Position numbers and translations under genes: made by a program. A stretch of 64,000 bases of DNA from Cohaesibacter marisflavi (lineage in GTDB: Bacteria > Pseudomonadota > Alphaproteobacteria > Rhizobiales > Cohaesibacteraceae), in the NCBI RefSeq assembly GCF_900115225.1, contig NZ_FOVR01000003.1, positions 374,017-438,016 on the forward strand, written 5' to 3'. Shown here piece by piece: positions 18,888 to 29,195 of this stretch. The notes below the pieces were generated by a model. It saw nothing but the letters and a program-made list of their open reading frames with translations. It searched no databases and was not told the origin of the DNA. Position 1 is the first letter of the stretch; the number at the start of each line of letters is the position of its first letter.

Positions 18888-20770
18888 GGCATGCGGTCCA
18901 GCGAGATCGTCGTGACGGCTTCTCCCGGCGCGGCATTCTCATGCAGGTCGAACCAGCGGTCCGGATCGGAATGCACCCGCTCGTAATAGCGCAGCTTGGA
19001 TTCCAGACCATTCATGATGTCCCGCTGCTCGGGCGCACTGAGGGTCACCCAGTCGGCCATGGTCATGGCTGTGGTCTGGCTCTTGTAGGGCAGATCATCC
19101 AGATATTCTGCAATGGCATCACCAAGGCTCTGATCATCGCGGATCTGGGTCGGATCGTTCGAGGTGCGCAACGCCAGATCCTGAATGCTGCGGAAGAAGG
19201 CGTTGGCATCGATGATGCCGCCGGGCCTGTTGGCCTGATCCACGATTTCGCGCAGATTCTGCGCCATGGTTGAAAGCTGGTTCTTGGTCAGCAGAATGCG
19301 GATATCGAGCGCCTGACGGGCATAGGCTGCGAAGGCACGGTCGATGGTCCAGGCACGATAGAATTCCGGCGCCTGTTCGCCCTGCTGATTGCCACGATAT
19401 TCCAGCTGGAAGGCCTTGGCGGCGCGACGCAGATTGGCCTGAGTGGAATTGTCATTCGCGTCGGGCTCAGCGATCTCCTTGTCTTTCTGGATATCCTGCG
19501 AAGTGGTAACGATCTGGCTGGCAATCAGGCTGACGCCATTGCCAAATTCACGCACACTGCCCTCGGAGACATCGGTATAAAGATCATTCATAGAGCCTAC
19601 GAGGCGGGACGCCTGACGATATTGCAGCTCGGCGGTGCGATGGTCCTTCTTGCCGGCCGGAGTTTTCAGATGCATCACCAGAAGGCGGATCCCCTTGTCA
19701 TTGAGGTCTCCGGCCAGTTCGGGGATGTCCAACTCGTGGGCGTAGTTATCGCCCAACTCGGGGGATTTAGCCCCGGCATCGGTAACAAGGATCATATATT
19801 TGGCGGCATAGGGCTGCCAATTGTTATCATTGCTGGCAAAGGCGATGCCACCGATGGCGTCCTCATCGAAGCCGACGGTCGGCACCTTGGCAACATCCAT
19901 ATTGTCAATCGCAGCAAGGAACTGGTTGACGTCTGAATGCGCGTCCAGCGGCAACAGATTTTTGACATTATAGCCAATGCCCGGATTGGTCAGTGTCGAC
20001 TGGCGATAGCCCACCAGCCCGAAGGAAACCTTGCCTGACAGCGGGGAATTCTCAAGCTGCACACCAATCTGTTCGACGACTTCCTTGGTCTGGCGGATAT
20101 AGGGCCCCATGGAAATGGTGGTATCAATAACAAAGACGACCCCTGCCCTGAAATCCTCAGTGGTGCGCCGCGCGCTGGCCGCCGTCACCGACCCCACTTG
20201 CAGCATGTTGCCTTCATTGTCATCGGGGAAATAGATCGATTCATGATCGAGAATGGGCAGCAGATAGAAATTGTTGTTGTCGTTGATGGCATTTTCCGGC
20301 TCTACAGCCACGATGTCGGGGCTGTTGGCGAACTCATCAGGCGTTTGATAGGCCTCAATGTCATCGGCGAGCGTGTTGAAATCCTTAAAGAAGAGATGCC
20401 GCACGCGACCGGCTTCAGCCCGGTTGTTGAAGGCCACAACGATAGACTGTTTCCAGTCGACCAGCTTTTCCGAAGCGATCCAGCCTGCCGCATCTCCCCG
20501 ACTGTTGATGCCAACCTCGGTGTAGCCATTCTGCTCGCCATAGACATAGTAGACGGCGAAGGCTGGCACATTGCCCTTGATCACCTGCGCACTGGGCGAG
20601 GCAGCAGAAAGCAACTGGCTGCCCGGTTTGGTCACGACCCTGCGGTAAAGGGTCTTTTTGCCTTGCATGAGCAGCGCTTCACGCGCGAAGGCAGACTGCT
20701 CAAGTCCGACCAGGGGAATGAGCGTCAGGTTTGCAATCAATAGAACAAGAATAAAAGCAAATTTCTTCAT
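18884..20770 (-). CDS. Exported PpkA-like VWA protein lacking the kinase domain
   Basis: The 628-residue protein has a signal peptide or N-terminal anchor (about 1-29). An SH3-like region (about 38-110: YRRVVTKPGSQLLS to GWIASEKLVDWK) is followed by a VWA domain with metal site D-T-T-I-S at D216 (VVFVIDTTISMGPYI). A helical C-terminal part (about 400-628) completes it. As I recall the family, this arrangement and the DTTISMGPYI block match the periplasmic C-terminal half of the T6SS kinase PpkA. Here the cytoplasmic Ser/Thr kinase half is absent. It is encoded just before the TagT- and TagS-like genes, as in the Pseudomonas locus but in the other order of ends. It is probably the sensor or scaffold of the complex. 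Confidence 0.82.
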   Translation of the reverse strand: MKKFAFILVLLIANLTLIPLVGLEQSAFAREALLMQGKKTLYRRVVTKPGSQLLSAASPSAQVIKGNVPAFAVYYVYGEQNGYTEVGINSRGDAAGWIASEKLVDWKQSIVVAFNNRAEAGRVRHLFFKDFNTLADDIEAYQTPDEFANSPDIVAVEPENAINDNNNFYLLPILDHESIYFPDDNEGNMLQVGSVTAASARRTTEDFRAGVVFVIDTTISMGPYIRQTKEVVEQIGVQLENSPLSGKVSFGLVGYRQSTLTNPGIGYNVKNLLPLDAHSDVNQFLAAIDNMDVAKVPTVGFDEDAIGGIAFASNDNNWQPYAAKYMILVTDAGAKSPELGDNYAHELDIPELAGDLNDKGIRLLVMHLKTPAGKKDHRTAELQYRQASRLVGSMNDLYTDVSEGSVREFGNGVSLIASQIVTTSQDIQKDKEIAEPDANDNSTQANLRRAAKAFQLEYRGNQQGEQAPEFYRAWTIDRAFAAYARQALDIRILLTKNQLSTMAQNLREIVDQANRPGGIIDANAFFRSIQDLALRTSNDPTQIRDDQSLGDAIAEYLDDLPYKSQTTAMTMADWVTLSAPEQRDIMNGLESKLRYYERVHSDPDRWFDLHENAAPGEAVTTISLDRMP

Positions 20771-20788
20771 GGAGCCAACCTTTCAAGC

Positions 20789-21997
20789 TTATCTGCAATA
20801 GTCGTCGACAGCGGTGCGGGCCTCTGCATCCTGATAATATTTCGGCTCAAGGAACTGGCAGAGAGTCTGGATATCCGCCGCAGCATTGGCGTCTCCGCCA
20901 GCCTTGAGGCGCGTATAGGCGTCAAGCGCCGTATTGGCATTCTTGATGACCGATGCGCCTGCCGCATCCGGCTTGGTGGGGTCATAGCGTTCGGCATAGG
21001 ACCTAAGAGCTGGCGCATAGCCCTTGTTGGAGGCAAGGCGCAGGAATTCGGCAGACATGTCGCTCAGATCGGCATTGTCTGCCGTTTCCTCGGAGGCCTC
21101 GTAGAGCTGCTGTCCGGACATCTGCCCGCTCATCATCTGCTGCTGCCAATAACTGCGGCCTCTGGCCACCTGCGGCTCTTGCGGCGTTGGGGCCGGTGTT
21201 GCAGATGGCGTCTGAGCTGGTGTCGGCGCAGGCGTGACAACCGGCTCCTCAACTGGCGTTTGCTCGGCCTGTTGGGAGAAGGAATCCAACCCGGCCAGCA
21301 AATAGGGGCTGTAATACCAGCCCAGCAGGCAGACCGCGATCAGAACCCAGAAGCCAGCCAGCCCGACAATAGTCTTGCGGCTGATACGGGTGGACGGTTT
21401 CTCTGTTATGGACGGATCGGCAAAGGCTATGAGACTGGGGTCGATCGAAATGGTTTCCCCCGGCATATAGTGTCTGCCTTTTGCCGCCCCTGCACCGGCG
21501 GCCTCGTCACCGTCTTCATTGTCTGTAGGCGCTGCGCTTTGCCTAGCGCCGCCCCCTTTGACATTGACCGCCAGATCACTTGGCCCTGCCTTCTGGTGAG
21601 CATCCGCAGATGGCTTGGAAGAGACGATGCCAAAGCCGGATGACTTGCGACCGGAAATGGGAACGACAGGCCAGAAATCTTCCTCGAAATAGCCTGTACC
21701 TGCGATGGCAATCTTGATGAAATCCCCTTCGCCAAGATGATCGACAATGGTCGGGCCAAGCAGCATCCGCCCCCCATCCACGGCATCGACGGGCAGATTT
21801 TCCGGCACGCTTTGCCAGCCACTGCTGCCCAGATAACGATCCTTGTCTGTTTCGCGTTCAATGACCAAGGCCGTCTCGGGCGTTACGGCATGGTCCATGC
21901 TCAACCAGGCATGCCCGGGACCGTGTTCCTTATGCGCCGAAAGTATTCTCATTTCCTGCTCACTTTCCGATAAATTCTCGCGTGCCATGCTCTTCAT
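20789..21997 (-). CDS. Single-pass membrane protein of unknown function
   Basis: I do not recognise the family of this 402-residue protein. The N-terminal part (about 1-120) is soluble and compact, with a GxYFEEDFWPVVP block. It is followed by a variable Gly/Asp linker, a transmembrane helix at about 209-231, and a Pro/Thr/Ala-rich spacer (about 245-275). The C-terminal helical domain (about 280-402) looks like short Sel1/TPR repeats, with two cysteines near the end. The N-in topology would put the first domain in the cytoplasm beside SrfC and the repeats in the periplasm. It lies between srfC and the PpkA-like gene, 18 bp from the latter. The start is uncertain; later ATGs also fit. Confidence 0.7.
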   Translation of the reverse strand: MKSMARENLSESEQEMRILSAHKEHGPGHAWLSMDHAVTPETALVIERETDKDRYLGSSGWQSVPENLPVDAVDGGRMLLGPTIVDHLGEGDFIKIAIAGTGYFEEDFWPVVPISGRKSSGFGIVSSKPSADAHQKAGPSDLAVNVKGGGARQSAAPTDNEDGDEAAGAGAAKGRHYMPGETISIDPSLIAFADPSITEKPSTRISRKTIVGLAGFWVLIAVCLLGWYYSPYLLAGLDSFSQQAEQTPVEEPVVTPAPTPAQTPSATPAPTPQEPQVARGRSYWQQQMMSGQMSGQQLYEASEETADNADLSDMSAEFLRLASNKGYAPALRSYAERYDPTKPDAAGASVIKNANTALDAYTRLKAGGDANAAADIQTLCQFLEPKYYQDAEARTAVDDYCR

Positions 21998-22053
21998 TGC
22001 TGGCTATCTGTTGCGGGCGCACCGCGCACCACTGATGCGTTCCTTTGGATGCG

Positions 22054-24789
22054 TTACCTTGAAAGCCTTTCCAGAATGCCGCCGAGTCGCGCATTGAGTT
22101 CAGGATCAACATCAAGCGTGTCGCCCAACGCGTTATCCTGTACGACCTTGAAGAAGGCATGCAGCCAGCTGTCGACATAGCGGGTGGTAAAGGCATCGGG
22201 TTCGTCGGAGATGCCGCTGGTATCAAAGGCAACCGCTCTGGATTTGAACACCGGCTGGCTACCCGTCTCATATTCGATCACGGCTCGCTTTTCCTCCGGT
22301 AGCAGCGACATGCCCAGATCGGCGATAAAGCCGTTGGTCATGTGCTCGGCGGCCAGCGTGGCCTTGTTGAGCAATTCGTCGCGACGATCCACAAAGGCGA
22401 TGCGGGCGATCTGTTCGGCCAGACTGTCCGTCAGCTTGACCCGACGCACGGCCAGCGCGATTTCCTTGGCGATCTCGCGCAAGGCGTCCGCCGACACTCC
22501 GGTGAGCGCAGCAAGGCTTGGATTGTCAGCCTGTTCGAACAGATTTTCGATCATCGTCACGATGGCCGCTTCAGCCAACAGGCGCTGCCGGTTTTTGGTA
22601 GGCGCCTTTGAGGGCGGCTGGATCGCCTTTGCCTCAGATGCTGCCTCCGCAGCTGCACTGGCCGGAGCCCGACCTCCACCTGGTGTCGGCCTTGGTCGCA
22701 CGCGCCCTGCCCCCGGACGAGGACGTGAGGGGGCAACCGATGCCACGGCCTGCGAAGCGTCGCTGTCATCATCAGACCGGCTTTCGATGGCGCGGCTGAG
22801 ACTGGCTTCATGCAATCGGCTGGCCAGCATGCCCGGATCCAGCATCAGGCCACGCAACAGGGAGCCAAAGCGCATCCGTTCGTCACATACATAAAGCTCC
22901 TGCAAAACCTGATCAGCCACCGCCAGCCGTTCGTCCAGCCGAACCGAGGAATCGGAGCTGACATAATAGGCGGACAGGCGCTCGGACAGGCGCTCCCGCA
23001 GTTTTTTGAGGCGCTCTTCTATCTGCCGTTTCTTGATCTCGGGGTTGCAGACCGGTGACAGATTTCTGGCTATGTGCGACGCGCCGCCGTCATTGAGTTC
23101 CATCATCTGCGCAAATGCTTCGGCCGGATCGCTGAAATGCTCCTGTACCGGCTCGACGCTGACGAAGGTGTTCTTGAGATCCCCCAGAAATCCCTTTTCG
23201 CTCTCCCTCACACCAGTCTCACTCTGACCATCGATATCAAATATCTCGCGGTTCAGAATGTTGGGGTTGCGCATCAGGTAGCAATTCTTGAAGGGCTGGC
23301 CCGGCGTCCAGTTTTTCACCCATGTGTCGGCGCTGCCGCCATAGGACTGGATAAGCGGGTTTTCGATGGCCCCACCCAGCCGCCCTTCCAGCCCGAAGGA
23401 GCTGTCGCTGGTCTTGCGGGTGAAATGCAAATCGAACTTGGTGAAGATGAAGAACAACAGAACTTCTTTGTTCAGCCGGTTTTCAGGCTTTGGCCCGTGG
23501 GTCGCCGTAATCCATTTGGCCACCACCTGTGGCAGCTGGTCCACGTCGAGATTGTTGGGCTGGGCGCAGAGCAGCATGGAGGTGATCTCCTGCTCGGCCA
23601 CATAGCGCTGGAAGAGATATTCCACCTTGCCGCGCAGCAACAGCGTCTGCAGGGTCTTGTCCGGATTCTGTGCCAGATATTTTGCGATGCCCTTCAGGTT
23701 GCTGTCGTCATCATCTTCTTCGAAATCGGCCGCTTTCAGGCCACGGCTACGATAGCCGGGGAAGTCGAGCAGGTCGGTATGGTCGAAGAAATCCCAAGGC
23801 TTGTCCTGAATGGTGATGAGGATCTCAGCAGTCAGGGCCGCCACCGAAGAGCGCGGCAATGAGGCCGAGGCGCCACTCATTGTCTTGACCTCGATCTGCT
23901 CGCTTGAGCCTTGGGAGATGTCAGACAAACCGGCCACCGTGATGATGCTGGTAATCTTCGGGTTGGTTGCATCGATGGCAGCCAAAGGCACATAGGCGGT
24001 CTTTGGGAAATCCAGACGCTGCAGAGCCGTGACCAGATCCACATAGAGCTTGGTGATCGGCTCTTCCTTGCCCCAGAGGATCGAGAAGAACTTGCCCAGA
24101 TCAGCAATGGACAGGTTGGGGCAAATGTCCGCAGCCGCCATCCAGAAGGCATCCAGCTTGGCGGTTAGAGCCGAGGCGCTCATATATTGGGTGAAATAGT
24201 CCTGCAGATCCCAGACATCTTCCGGCTTCAGGCCATTATTCTGACCACCGGTGCCAGCGCTTAAAAATCGACTGACATGCTCGGTAATCTCGGCACTTTC
24301 AGGAAAGCTGTTGGGGCGACCATCAAAGAAATAGGCGTTGGCGATAATCTTGATCAGATCCGCATGGGAGAGCCAGCGCAGGCAGACGGGGAAGCCGACG
24401 GGCGTCGTCTCCTTGTTGATCGTAAAGCGGGTGACAAGGCCGGTGGATTCCCCTTCCTTGTCGATATTGATCTGCTTGATATAGCTGACCGGCTCATCGA
24501 CACCATCAAAGACCGCATAAAGCTCATCATTCGAACGGGCGAGCACCGAGATCAGATGCGACTTGCCAACCTGACTGGCGCCGAACACGGCAACCGCCAT
24601 GGGGCGGGTGGCTGCCTCGGAAAGCCGGAGGGCATCAACGACACCGCGCTTGAGTTCGCGCTCGATCGACTTGGCCGCCTCCCCGATACGCTCCACATTG
24701 GCGGGCATCTTGAGCCAGTCGACGCCTTCCTGCGCAGCACTGGCGGTTTCTTTTGTCTTTTCAAGCAGCTGCTCGTTTACAATCATCAT
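22054..24789 (-). CDS. srfC: SrfC-family P-loop protein
   Basis: The 911-residue protein fits the putative virulence effector family SrfC in length and features. A P-loop FGASQVGKSHL lies at residues 68-78. A G3-like motif LLDFPGYRSRG near residue 345 suggests a dynamin/septin-style GTPase fold in the first half. The second half is mostly helical, with an Arg/Pro/Ala-rich linker (about 685-725). It shows no signal peptide or transmembrane helix and is therefore probably cytoplasmic. It directly follows srfB with a 12-bp gap. Family members are encoded with SrfA and SrfB in enterobacteria, where their biochemical role is unclear. Confidence 0.85.
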   Translation of the reverse strand: MMIVNEQLLEKTKETASAAQEGVDWLKMPANVERIGEAAKSIERELKRGVVDALRLSEAATRPMAVAVFGASQVGKSHLISVLARSNDELYAVFDGVDEPVSYIKQINIDKEGESTGLVTRFTINKETTPVGFPVCLRWLSHADLIKIIANAYFFDGRPNSFPESAEITEHVSRFLSAGTGGQNNGLKPEDVWDLQDYFTQYMSASALTAKLDAFWMAAADICPNLSIADLGKFFSILWGKEEPITKLYVDLVTALQRLDFPKTAYVPLAAIDATNPKITSIITVAGLSDISQGSSEQIEVKTMSGASASLPRSSVAALTAEILITIQDKPWDFFDHTDLLDFPGYRSRGLKAADFEEDDDDSNLKGIAKYLAQNPDKTLQTLLLRGKVEYLFQRYVAEQEITSMLLCAQPNNLDVDQLPQVVAKWITATHGPKPENRLNKEVLLFFIFTKFDLHFTRKTSDSSFGLEGRLGGAIENPLIQSYGGSADTWVKNWTPGQPFKNCYLMRNPNILNREIFDIDGQSETGVRESEKGFLGDLKNTFVSVEPVQEHFSDPAEAFAQMMELNDGGASHIARNLSPVCNPEIKKRQIEERLKKLRERLSERLSAYYVSSDSSVRLDERLAVADQVLQELYVCDERMRFGSLLRGLMLDPGMLASRLHEASLSRAIESRSDDDSDASQAVASVAPSRPRPGAGRVRPRPTPGGGRAPASAAAEAASEAKAIQPPSKAPTKNRQRLLAEAAIVTMIENLFEQADNPSLAALTGVSADALREIAKEIALAVRRVKLTDSLAEQIARIAFVDRRDELLNKATLAAEHMTNGFIADLGMSLLPEEKRAVIEYETGSQPVFKSRAVAFDTSGISDEPDAFTTRYVDSWLHAFFKVVQDNALGDTLDVDPELNARLGGILERLSR

Positions 24790-24801
24790 TTTTCGGCCCC
24801 G

Positions 24802-27800
24802 CTAAATGTTCAAGATGCCAGAGTCGAGCCAATATTCGCTCTGGGACAATGGGAAGGTCCGGAAGGAAATGGACACCACGCGCTGCACGTCGCCGCCATT
24901 GGCATCCACGGCATCGACGATGCGCAGATCTTCCTTGGTCGCCTCGTAATTCATCAGCTTTGCCGCCTTCACATCGGGATGATCCATTTCATCCTCATCC
25001 AGCTCGAGCATCATCTCGCGCGCCAGCGTGACGGAGATCGGCTTGGCCGGACCATTGTCTTCGAGCTTGATGTGATAGAGTGGCGAGGTCACCCAGCGCT
25101 CAAAGGGCAGCTGGCGATAGCCGACGAGGCTCTCAGTATAAAGCTTGAGCACCTTTTCATTGTCGGCATTGGCATCATCCAACTCATCGAAGGTGAAGAG
25201 CACATTGTCATTCTTCAGCTTCATGTCCTTTTCCAGCTCGCCGATATAGCGCGTGGTCGAGCGGCCCTGCAGCATGTGGGTATAGAGCGTGAAGTTCGTG
25301 ATGCTGTGTTCAGCCAGAGAACAGAGCATGCCGCCAACCACTGCGCAGGATTTTGGATCGCCGATGCGGGTGTTGTCACGACTTCTGAAGGGATACCAGT
25401 TGCCTGCGCGATAGTCGCCCATTGGCAACAGCCGGTCCGGACCGATAACGAGGCGATTGAGCAGCCCCTCCTGAATGGCGGAGAGTTTCGACGGTCGCCC
25501 TGACAGCAGAACATAGTCACAATCGAAATGGGCCAAGGCTTCAGCCACCGGCTCGAACACCACATCCATCACTTCCTGAATGGCATCAGAGACCAAATGG
25601 AAGTTGAGCGGCACGGCCATGGACATGATGTCGAACGGCTCATCGCCGGACTGGCCCAAGCCGGAGACAAGATATTGCTGCACGGACGGATAGACCGACA
25701 GCGAATCCTTGATCAGCTCTGCCATGGTTGCCGAATGGATGACCTCATAGCGGTCTTCGCCGGAATTCTCGTAGCGCTCCATAATGCCCAGCGCGGCGGG
25801 CACCAGAATCTGCTGCACGAACTGGCGTCTTGCATGCTTTTCATGCTCGGCCATGTTGGCTCGATCACCATGGAACAGGTCTCTGAGCATAACCACCGCA
25901 TCGCGGACGCCATGTTGTGTGAGCGCGGCTTCCAGCACAGGAATGATGCAATGCTCGATCACCGCCTTGGTGATGTCGTCCCCAGCGATCCGCACCCCTT
26001 CCCGGAAGGTCTGCACCGGCACGATGGCACGGTCATCATCCTGAAAATAGGTGGTGATCATCAGGTCCGTCGTGCCGCCGCCGATATCAAGGCTAGCGAC
26101 GCGCAGGGATGGCTCTTCCGGTGTGTCTGGATTTGGTAATTCATCGGGCAGGAAACGCTGGCGCGGCTTGCCCATCATGGTGAAGAATTCGCAGATGCGC
26201 CCCCCGAAGCGACAGCTGATCTCGCCATAAAGCCAGACCAGTTGCACGCAACTGGATTCATCCCACGCCACATGAATGGAAGGACGCACCAGACCCGGAG
26301 GCGGGTTTTCGTTCCACTTCATGATATCCCACAGGAAGCTGATGGCCGCCTCGGCGCGCATTTTCATAATTTGCTGCTCGCGCACCGGCAAAGCGGTGGG
26401 CAAGGTGAGGATGATGCGCCGAAGGCTGCGAGGCGCTTCGCTCTGGCGACGATCGGCCCGTACCGCCGGGTCATTGATCATGACCATGGCCTGAAAGAAG
26501 ATCTCCGAGAGCATGAAGCTGTAGAAGGACGAGCGCGAATAGGTCAGTTGCTGGCTGGGCCGCAGATATTCGGCCGGTTTGCTTTTGGGGTAGAGCGCGG
26601 TGAAGAGGTCTCTCTCCTTGCGCACTTGCGAGAGCACATCGCCATGGGCATTGAGATAGCGGCGCGCCACCTTGCCGACGGGTGGCAATTCGCCCTCATC
26701 GGAATAGTCAGATTGCGGGAAGCGCCATGGCTGATTGACCGGAGCCACATCCCACAAATAGCGTTTCGGGGCGGACATACCGATGATGGATTCCAGCCCT
26801 GACTGGGTGGACTTGATGCGGGAAGCCTCTGGCCCGACGCGCACCATGGTCGGCCAGAAGAAAGCATCGCTGCGGCCAGACATGCGCGACAGATTTTCCT
26901 TTCCAAACCATGCCTGCGACAGGGTTACATGGCTTTCAAACGGCTCGTCATATGTCTGCCAGGGGCGCTGGATGTCACGCATCTGCAGCTTCATGGAATT
27001 GTTGAGCTCAACAGAATCCTCGTTGGGATAATTCTCGATCAGCATGCCGCAGGTGCGACTGTTGCCAACGTCGAGGATAAGATCCACATTCACCGGACGC
27101 ACCGAGCGGGCGTCGGAAATCGTGTCCACGAAATGCACCACGCCGGGCTGAACCAGCTGGTCAAGCAGCTGCAAAAGGGCAATCCAGCGGGCGGCATGCT
27201 CGAGGTGATATTTGCGCTGCGGCTGGCGTCCCTTGGAGCGCTTCGTCAGATACTCCTCAAACAGCTCATCGAGCCATTCGGCCACCCAGATCTGATAATC
27301 TTGCTGTGCGTCACTGCCATCAATTGAAATCGGATTGGAGAGGAACCAGCCATTCTTGGCCATGGAAGAGACCATCCTGAACTCGCACGGATTTTCGACA
27401 TCGAGCTTGCGCGGAGCCACATAGAGCTGGCTGCTATCATCGGCGGCATTGACCGTGACATTGTCCGCGTCATCCATGGCGAGAGCGGTATCAAAGGAAA
27501 AGATGACCTTGTACCAGAGCCCTTCATCGCCGTTTTTCTCATAATCGCGCACGACCATGGCGCGGGCCCAGTTGGTCGGGCCCTTATCGAACATCATCTC
27601 GCCATTGGCCCCGCGCCCGGGCAATCGGCGCAAATAGGGCACTGGCACCCACTTGCCCAGGAAGGGCTCGAGAGCCGCTATCTTGTTGATGTCGTAGCTG
27701 ATGTCATCCATCTGCTCCTGTTCTGGCTCATCGTCATTGGGATTGGATTCCAGCAGCTTCCACGGAACGCCTTCTTCGGTCGCTTCCTGAGGAAACGGGC

Positions 27801-27909
27801 GCTCGATGAAATGCCGGCGAAAGCTGTTCAGCTGATTGAGGTCGAATCCATACTCAACGAATTGAATGCCAGAGAAAGGAACCAGAGTGATATCAGCGAA
27901 TATAGTCAT
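24802..27909 (-). CDS. srfB: SrfB-family actin/Hsp70-fold protein
   Basis: The 1035-residue protein is typical of virulence factor SrfB (about 1000 aa). Two phosphate-binding motifs of the actin/Hsp70 ATPase fold are visible: LDVGNSRTCGML near residue 275 and SLDIGGGTTDLMIT near residue 605. An adenosine-type motif, LLSGRPSKLSAIQE, lies near 800. No membrane segment or signal peptide is seen, so it is likely a cytoplasmic ATPase or chaperone-like scaffold. It lies 19 bp after srfA and 12 bp before srfC. The assignment to the family is strong. What it acts on is unknown. Confidence 0.88.
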   Translation of the reverse strand: MTIFADITLVPFSGIQFVEYGFDLNQLNSFRRHFIERPFPQEATEEGVPWKLLESNPNDDEPEQEQMDDISYDINKIAALEPFLGKWVPVPYLRRLPGRGANGEMMFDKGPTNWARAMVVRDYEKNGDEGLWYKVIFSFDTALAMDDADNVTVNAADDSSQLYVAPRKLDVENPCEFRMVSSMAKNGWFLSNPISIDGSDAQQDYQIWVAEWLDELFEEYLTKRSKGRQPQRKYHLEHAARWIALLQLLDQLVQPGVVHFVDTISDARSVRPVNVDLILDVGNSRTCGMLIENYPNEDSVELNNSMKLQMRDIQRPWQTYDEPFESHVTLSQAWFGKENLSRMSGRSDAFFWPTMVRVGPEASRIKSTQSGLESIIGMSAPKRYLWDVAPVNQPWRFPQSDYSDEGELPPVGKVARRYLNAHGDVLSQVRKERDLFTALYPKSKPAEYLRPSQQLTYSRSSFYSFMLSEIFFQAMVMINDPAVRADRRQSEAPRSLRRIILTLPTALPVREQQIMKMRAEAAISFLWDIMKWNENPPPGLVRPSIHVAWDESSCVQLVWLYGEISCRFGGRICEFFTMMGKPRQRFLPDELPNPDTPEEPSLRVASLDIGGGTTDLMITTYFQDDDRAIVPVQTFREGVRIAGDDITKAVIEHCIIPVLEAALTQHGVRDAVVMLRDLFHGDRANMAEHEKHARRQFVQQILVPAALGIMERYENSGEDRYEVIHSATMAELIKDSLSVYPSVQQYLVSGLGQSGDEPFDIMSMAVPLNFHLVSDAIQEVMDVVFEPVAEALAHFDCDYVLLSGRPSKLSAIQEGLLNRLVIGPDRLLPMGDYRAGNWYPFRSRDNTRIGDPKSCAVVGGMLCSLAEHSITNFTLYTHMLQGRSTTRYIGELEKDMKLKNDNVLFTFDELDDANADNEKVLKLYTESLVGYRQLPFERWVTSPLYHIKLEDNGPAKPISVTLAREMMLELDEDEMDHPDVKAAKLMNYEATKEDLRIVDAVDANGGDVQRVVSISFRTFPLSQSEYWLDSGILNI

Positions 27910-27928
27910 GTTGTTGCCTATTGCAGCG

Positions 27929-29194
27929 CTATTGCTTGTTGGCGAGACCGATAAAGATCGGTCGTTTCACCTGTGAGCGAGACGCTACGCCGTTGATTGT
28001 GTAATTCGATGTGATGGCACCATTCTGCCGCCTGACGACGCGGACGGTGTAAGGGATATTCTGCTGGGGCTGGCCGCGATAATCAAACAGGGTCACGAAG
28101 ATCGGCAGATCACCGGTCGGGATGGCATCCTCGGTCTGCCAGACAATATTCTCCACCGGAGTCATCGTGATTTTGGAGCGACCGTTTGAATCCGTATCAA
28201 GACTTGCCCCGCACTTATTCTTCTCTTTGAACCAGATGAGGCCGTTGCTGCATTTGACCATCAGATCCAGATCCGTGCCGCCATTCCATGCCAGCGAAAT
28301 CTGCAAGGCGCCATCGCCTGCGTTGCGCTCCAGAAGGCGCTTGTCCAGCTCCTCATTGGCGATAGGCTCTTCAGGTGTTCCTGCGACGTCGCAATTCTCG
28401 TTTTTGAAGGCGAGCGCATTTTCCAGAAGGCGCACTTCCTGTTGCAGGCTGACCAGATCGGTCTGGTAGCGGCCCGGGCAATAGTCGATCCACGGAAAAA
28501 AGGCCGAGATGGAACAGGCCTTCAGCAACACATACAAGATCGCCGCAATGAGCAGAGCCAGAAGCGCCCATAAAAGGGCAATCAGCCAGCAACGCTTATG
28601 GTTCTTCTTCTCATGGACAGGTGACTGCTGCGTTTGGGCAGCAATATCCAGCGCGTCTTCCGGCTTTGCCACATGGGGCTCGACGATCTGAGGCGGCGCC
28701 TTTGGACTCGCCTTGGCCGCGACCGGCGCAACCTTGCTGATACCGCCCCGCATGGGCTTGTGATCATTGAGGCGATAGCCCCAGGCCACCAGCACCGGAT
28801 GGCCATTGAGGGCATAGATATGCTTGCGGCTCGGCACGCAGGTCGCATTGGCCAATGCCTTTCCCAGCGCACGATCATCCGGGTTTGATGCCCCTTGCAG
28901 CTCATGCGCCAGACGGCCGATCTTCTCTTCGGCCACATGCAGCTCGGCGAGCAGGTTTGCCTGCTCTGGCTCATCAAGCGCTTCAAGCGCCTCAATGCGG
29001 CCAAAGGCCTTCACATACCAGTCGATGCGGGCGCCATCCATGCTCCCCACCGGTTCGGCAAACAGCGCAGCAACCTCATCCCCAAGGGTTACAGCAACAT
29101 AGTCCACGATGCTGTCATAGTCGCGCTCCTGCGCGCTGCCAATGGGGGTCAGTTCGGCAGAAGGTGTCGTGGCGATTTTAATGCTTCTCGCCAT
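27929..29194 (-). CDS. srfA: SrfA-family membrane protein with C-terminal DUF2135-like domain
   Basis: The 421-residue protein has an N-terminal cytoplasmic domain (about 20-145) with the SrfA-style block HIYALNGHPVLVAWGY, then a linker and a transmembrane helix (202-224). A cysteine module (C227, C239, coil to C268) follows. The C-terminal beta domain (about 290-421) matches YfaP/DUF2135-like repeats: ISLAWNGGTDLDLMVKC and a later ENIVWQTEDAIPTGD. The ATG at 29194 is chosen because it follows the protease stop by one base; the frame is open further upstream, but that stretch overlaps the protease gene. Its N-domain resembles that of the upstream protease. Confidence 0.82.
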   Translation of the reverse strand: MARSIKIATTPSAELTPIGSAQERDYDSIVDYVAVTLGDEVAALFAEPVGSMDGARIDWYVKAFGRIEALEALDEPEQANLLAELHVAEEKIGRLAHELQGASNPDDRALGKALANATCVPSRKHIYALNGHPVLVAWGYRLNDHKPMRGGISKVAPVAAKASPKAPPQIVEPHVAKPEDALDIAAQTQQSPVHEKKNHKRCWLIALLWALLALLIAAILYVLLKACSISAFFPWIDYCPGRYQTDLVSLQQEVRLLENALAFKNENCDVAGTPEEPIANEELDKRLLERNAGDGALQISLAWNGGTDLDLMVKCSNGLIWFKEKNKCGASLDTDSNGRSKITMTPVENIVWQTEDAIPTGDLPIFVTLFDYRGQPQQNIPYTVRVVRRQNGAITSNYTINGVASRSQVKRPIFIGLANKQ

Positions 29195-29195
29195 G

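Noticed and set aside
24277-25503. 408-codon plus-strand frame
   Set aside because: It spans parts of srfC and srfB on the other strand, has no recognisable domain, and crosses the boundary of two well-supported genes.
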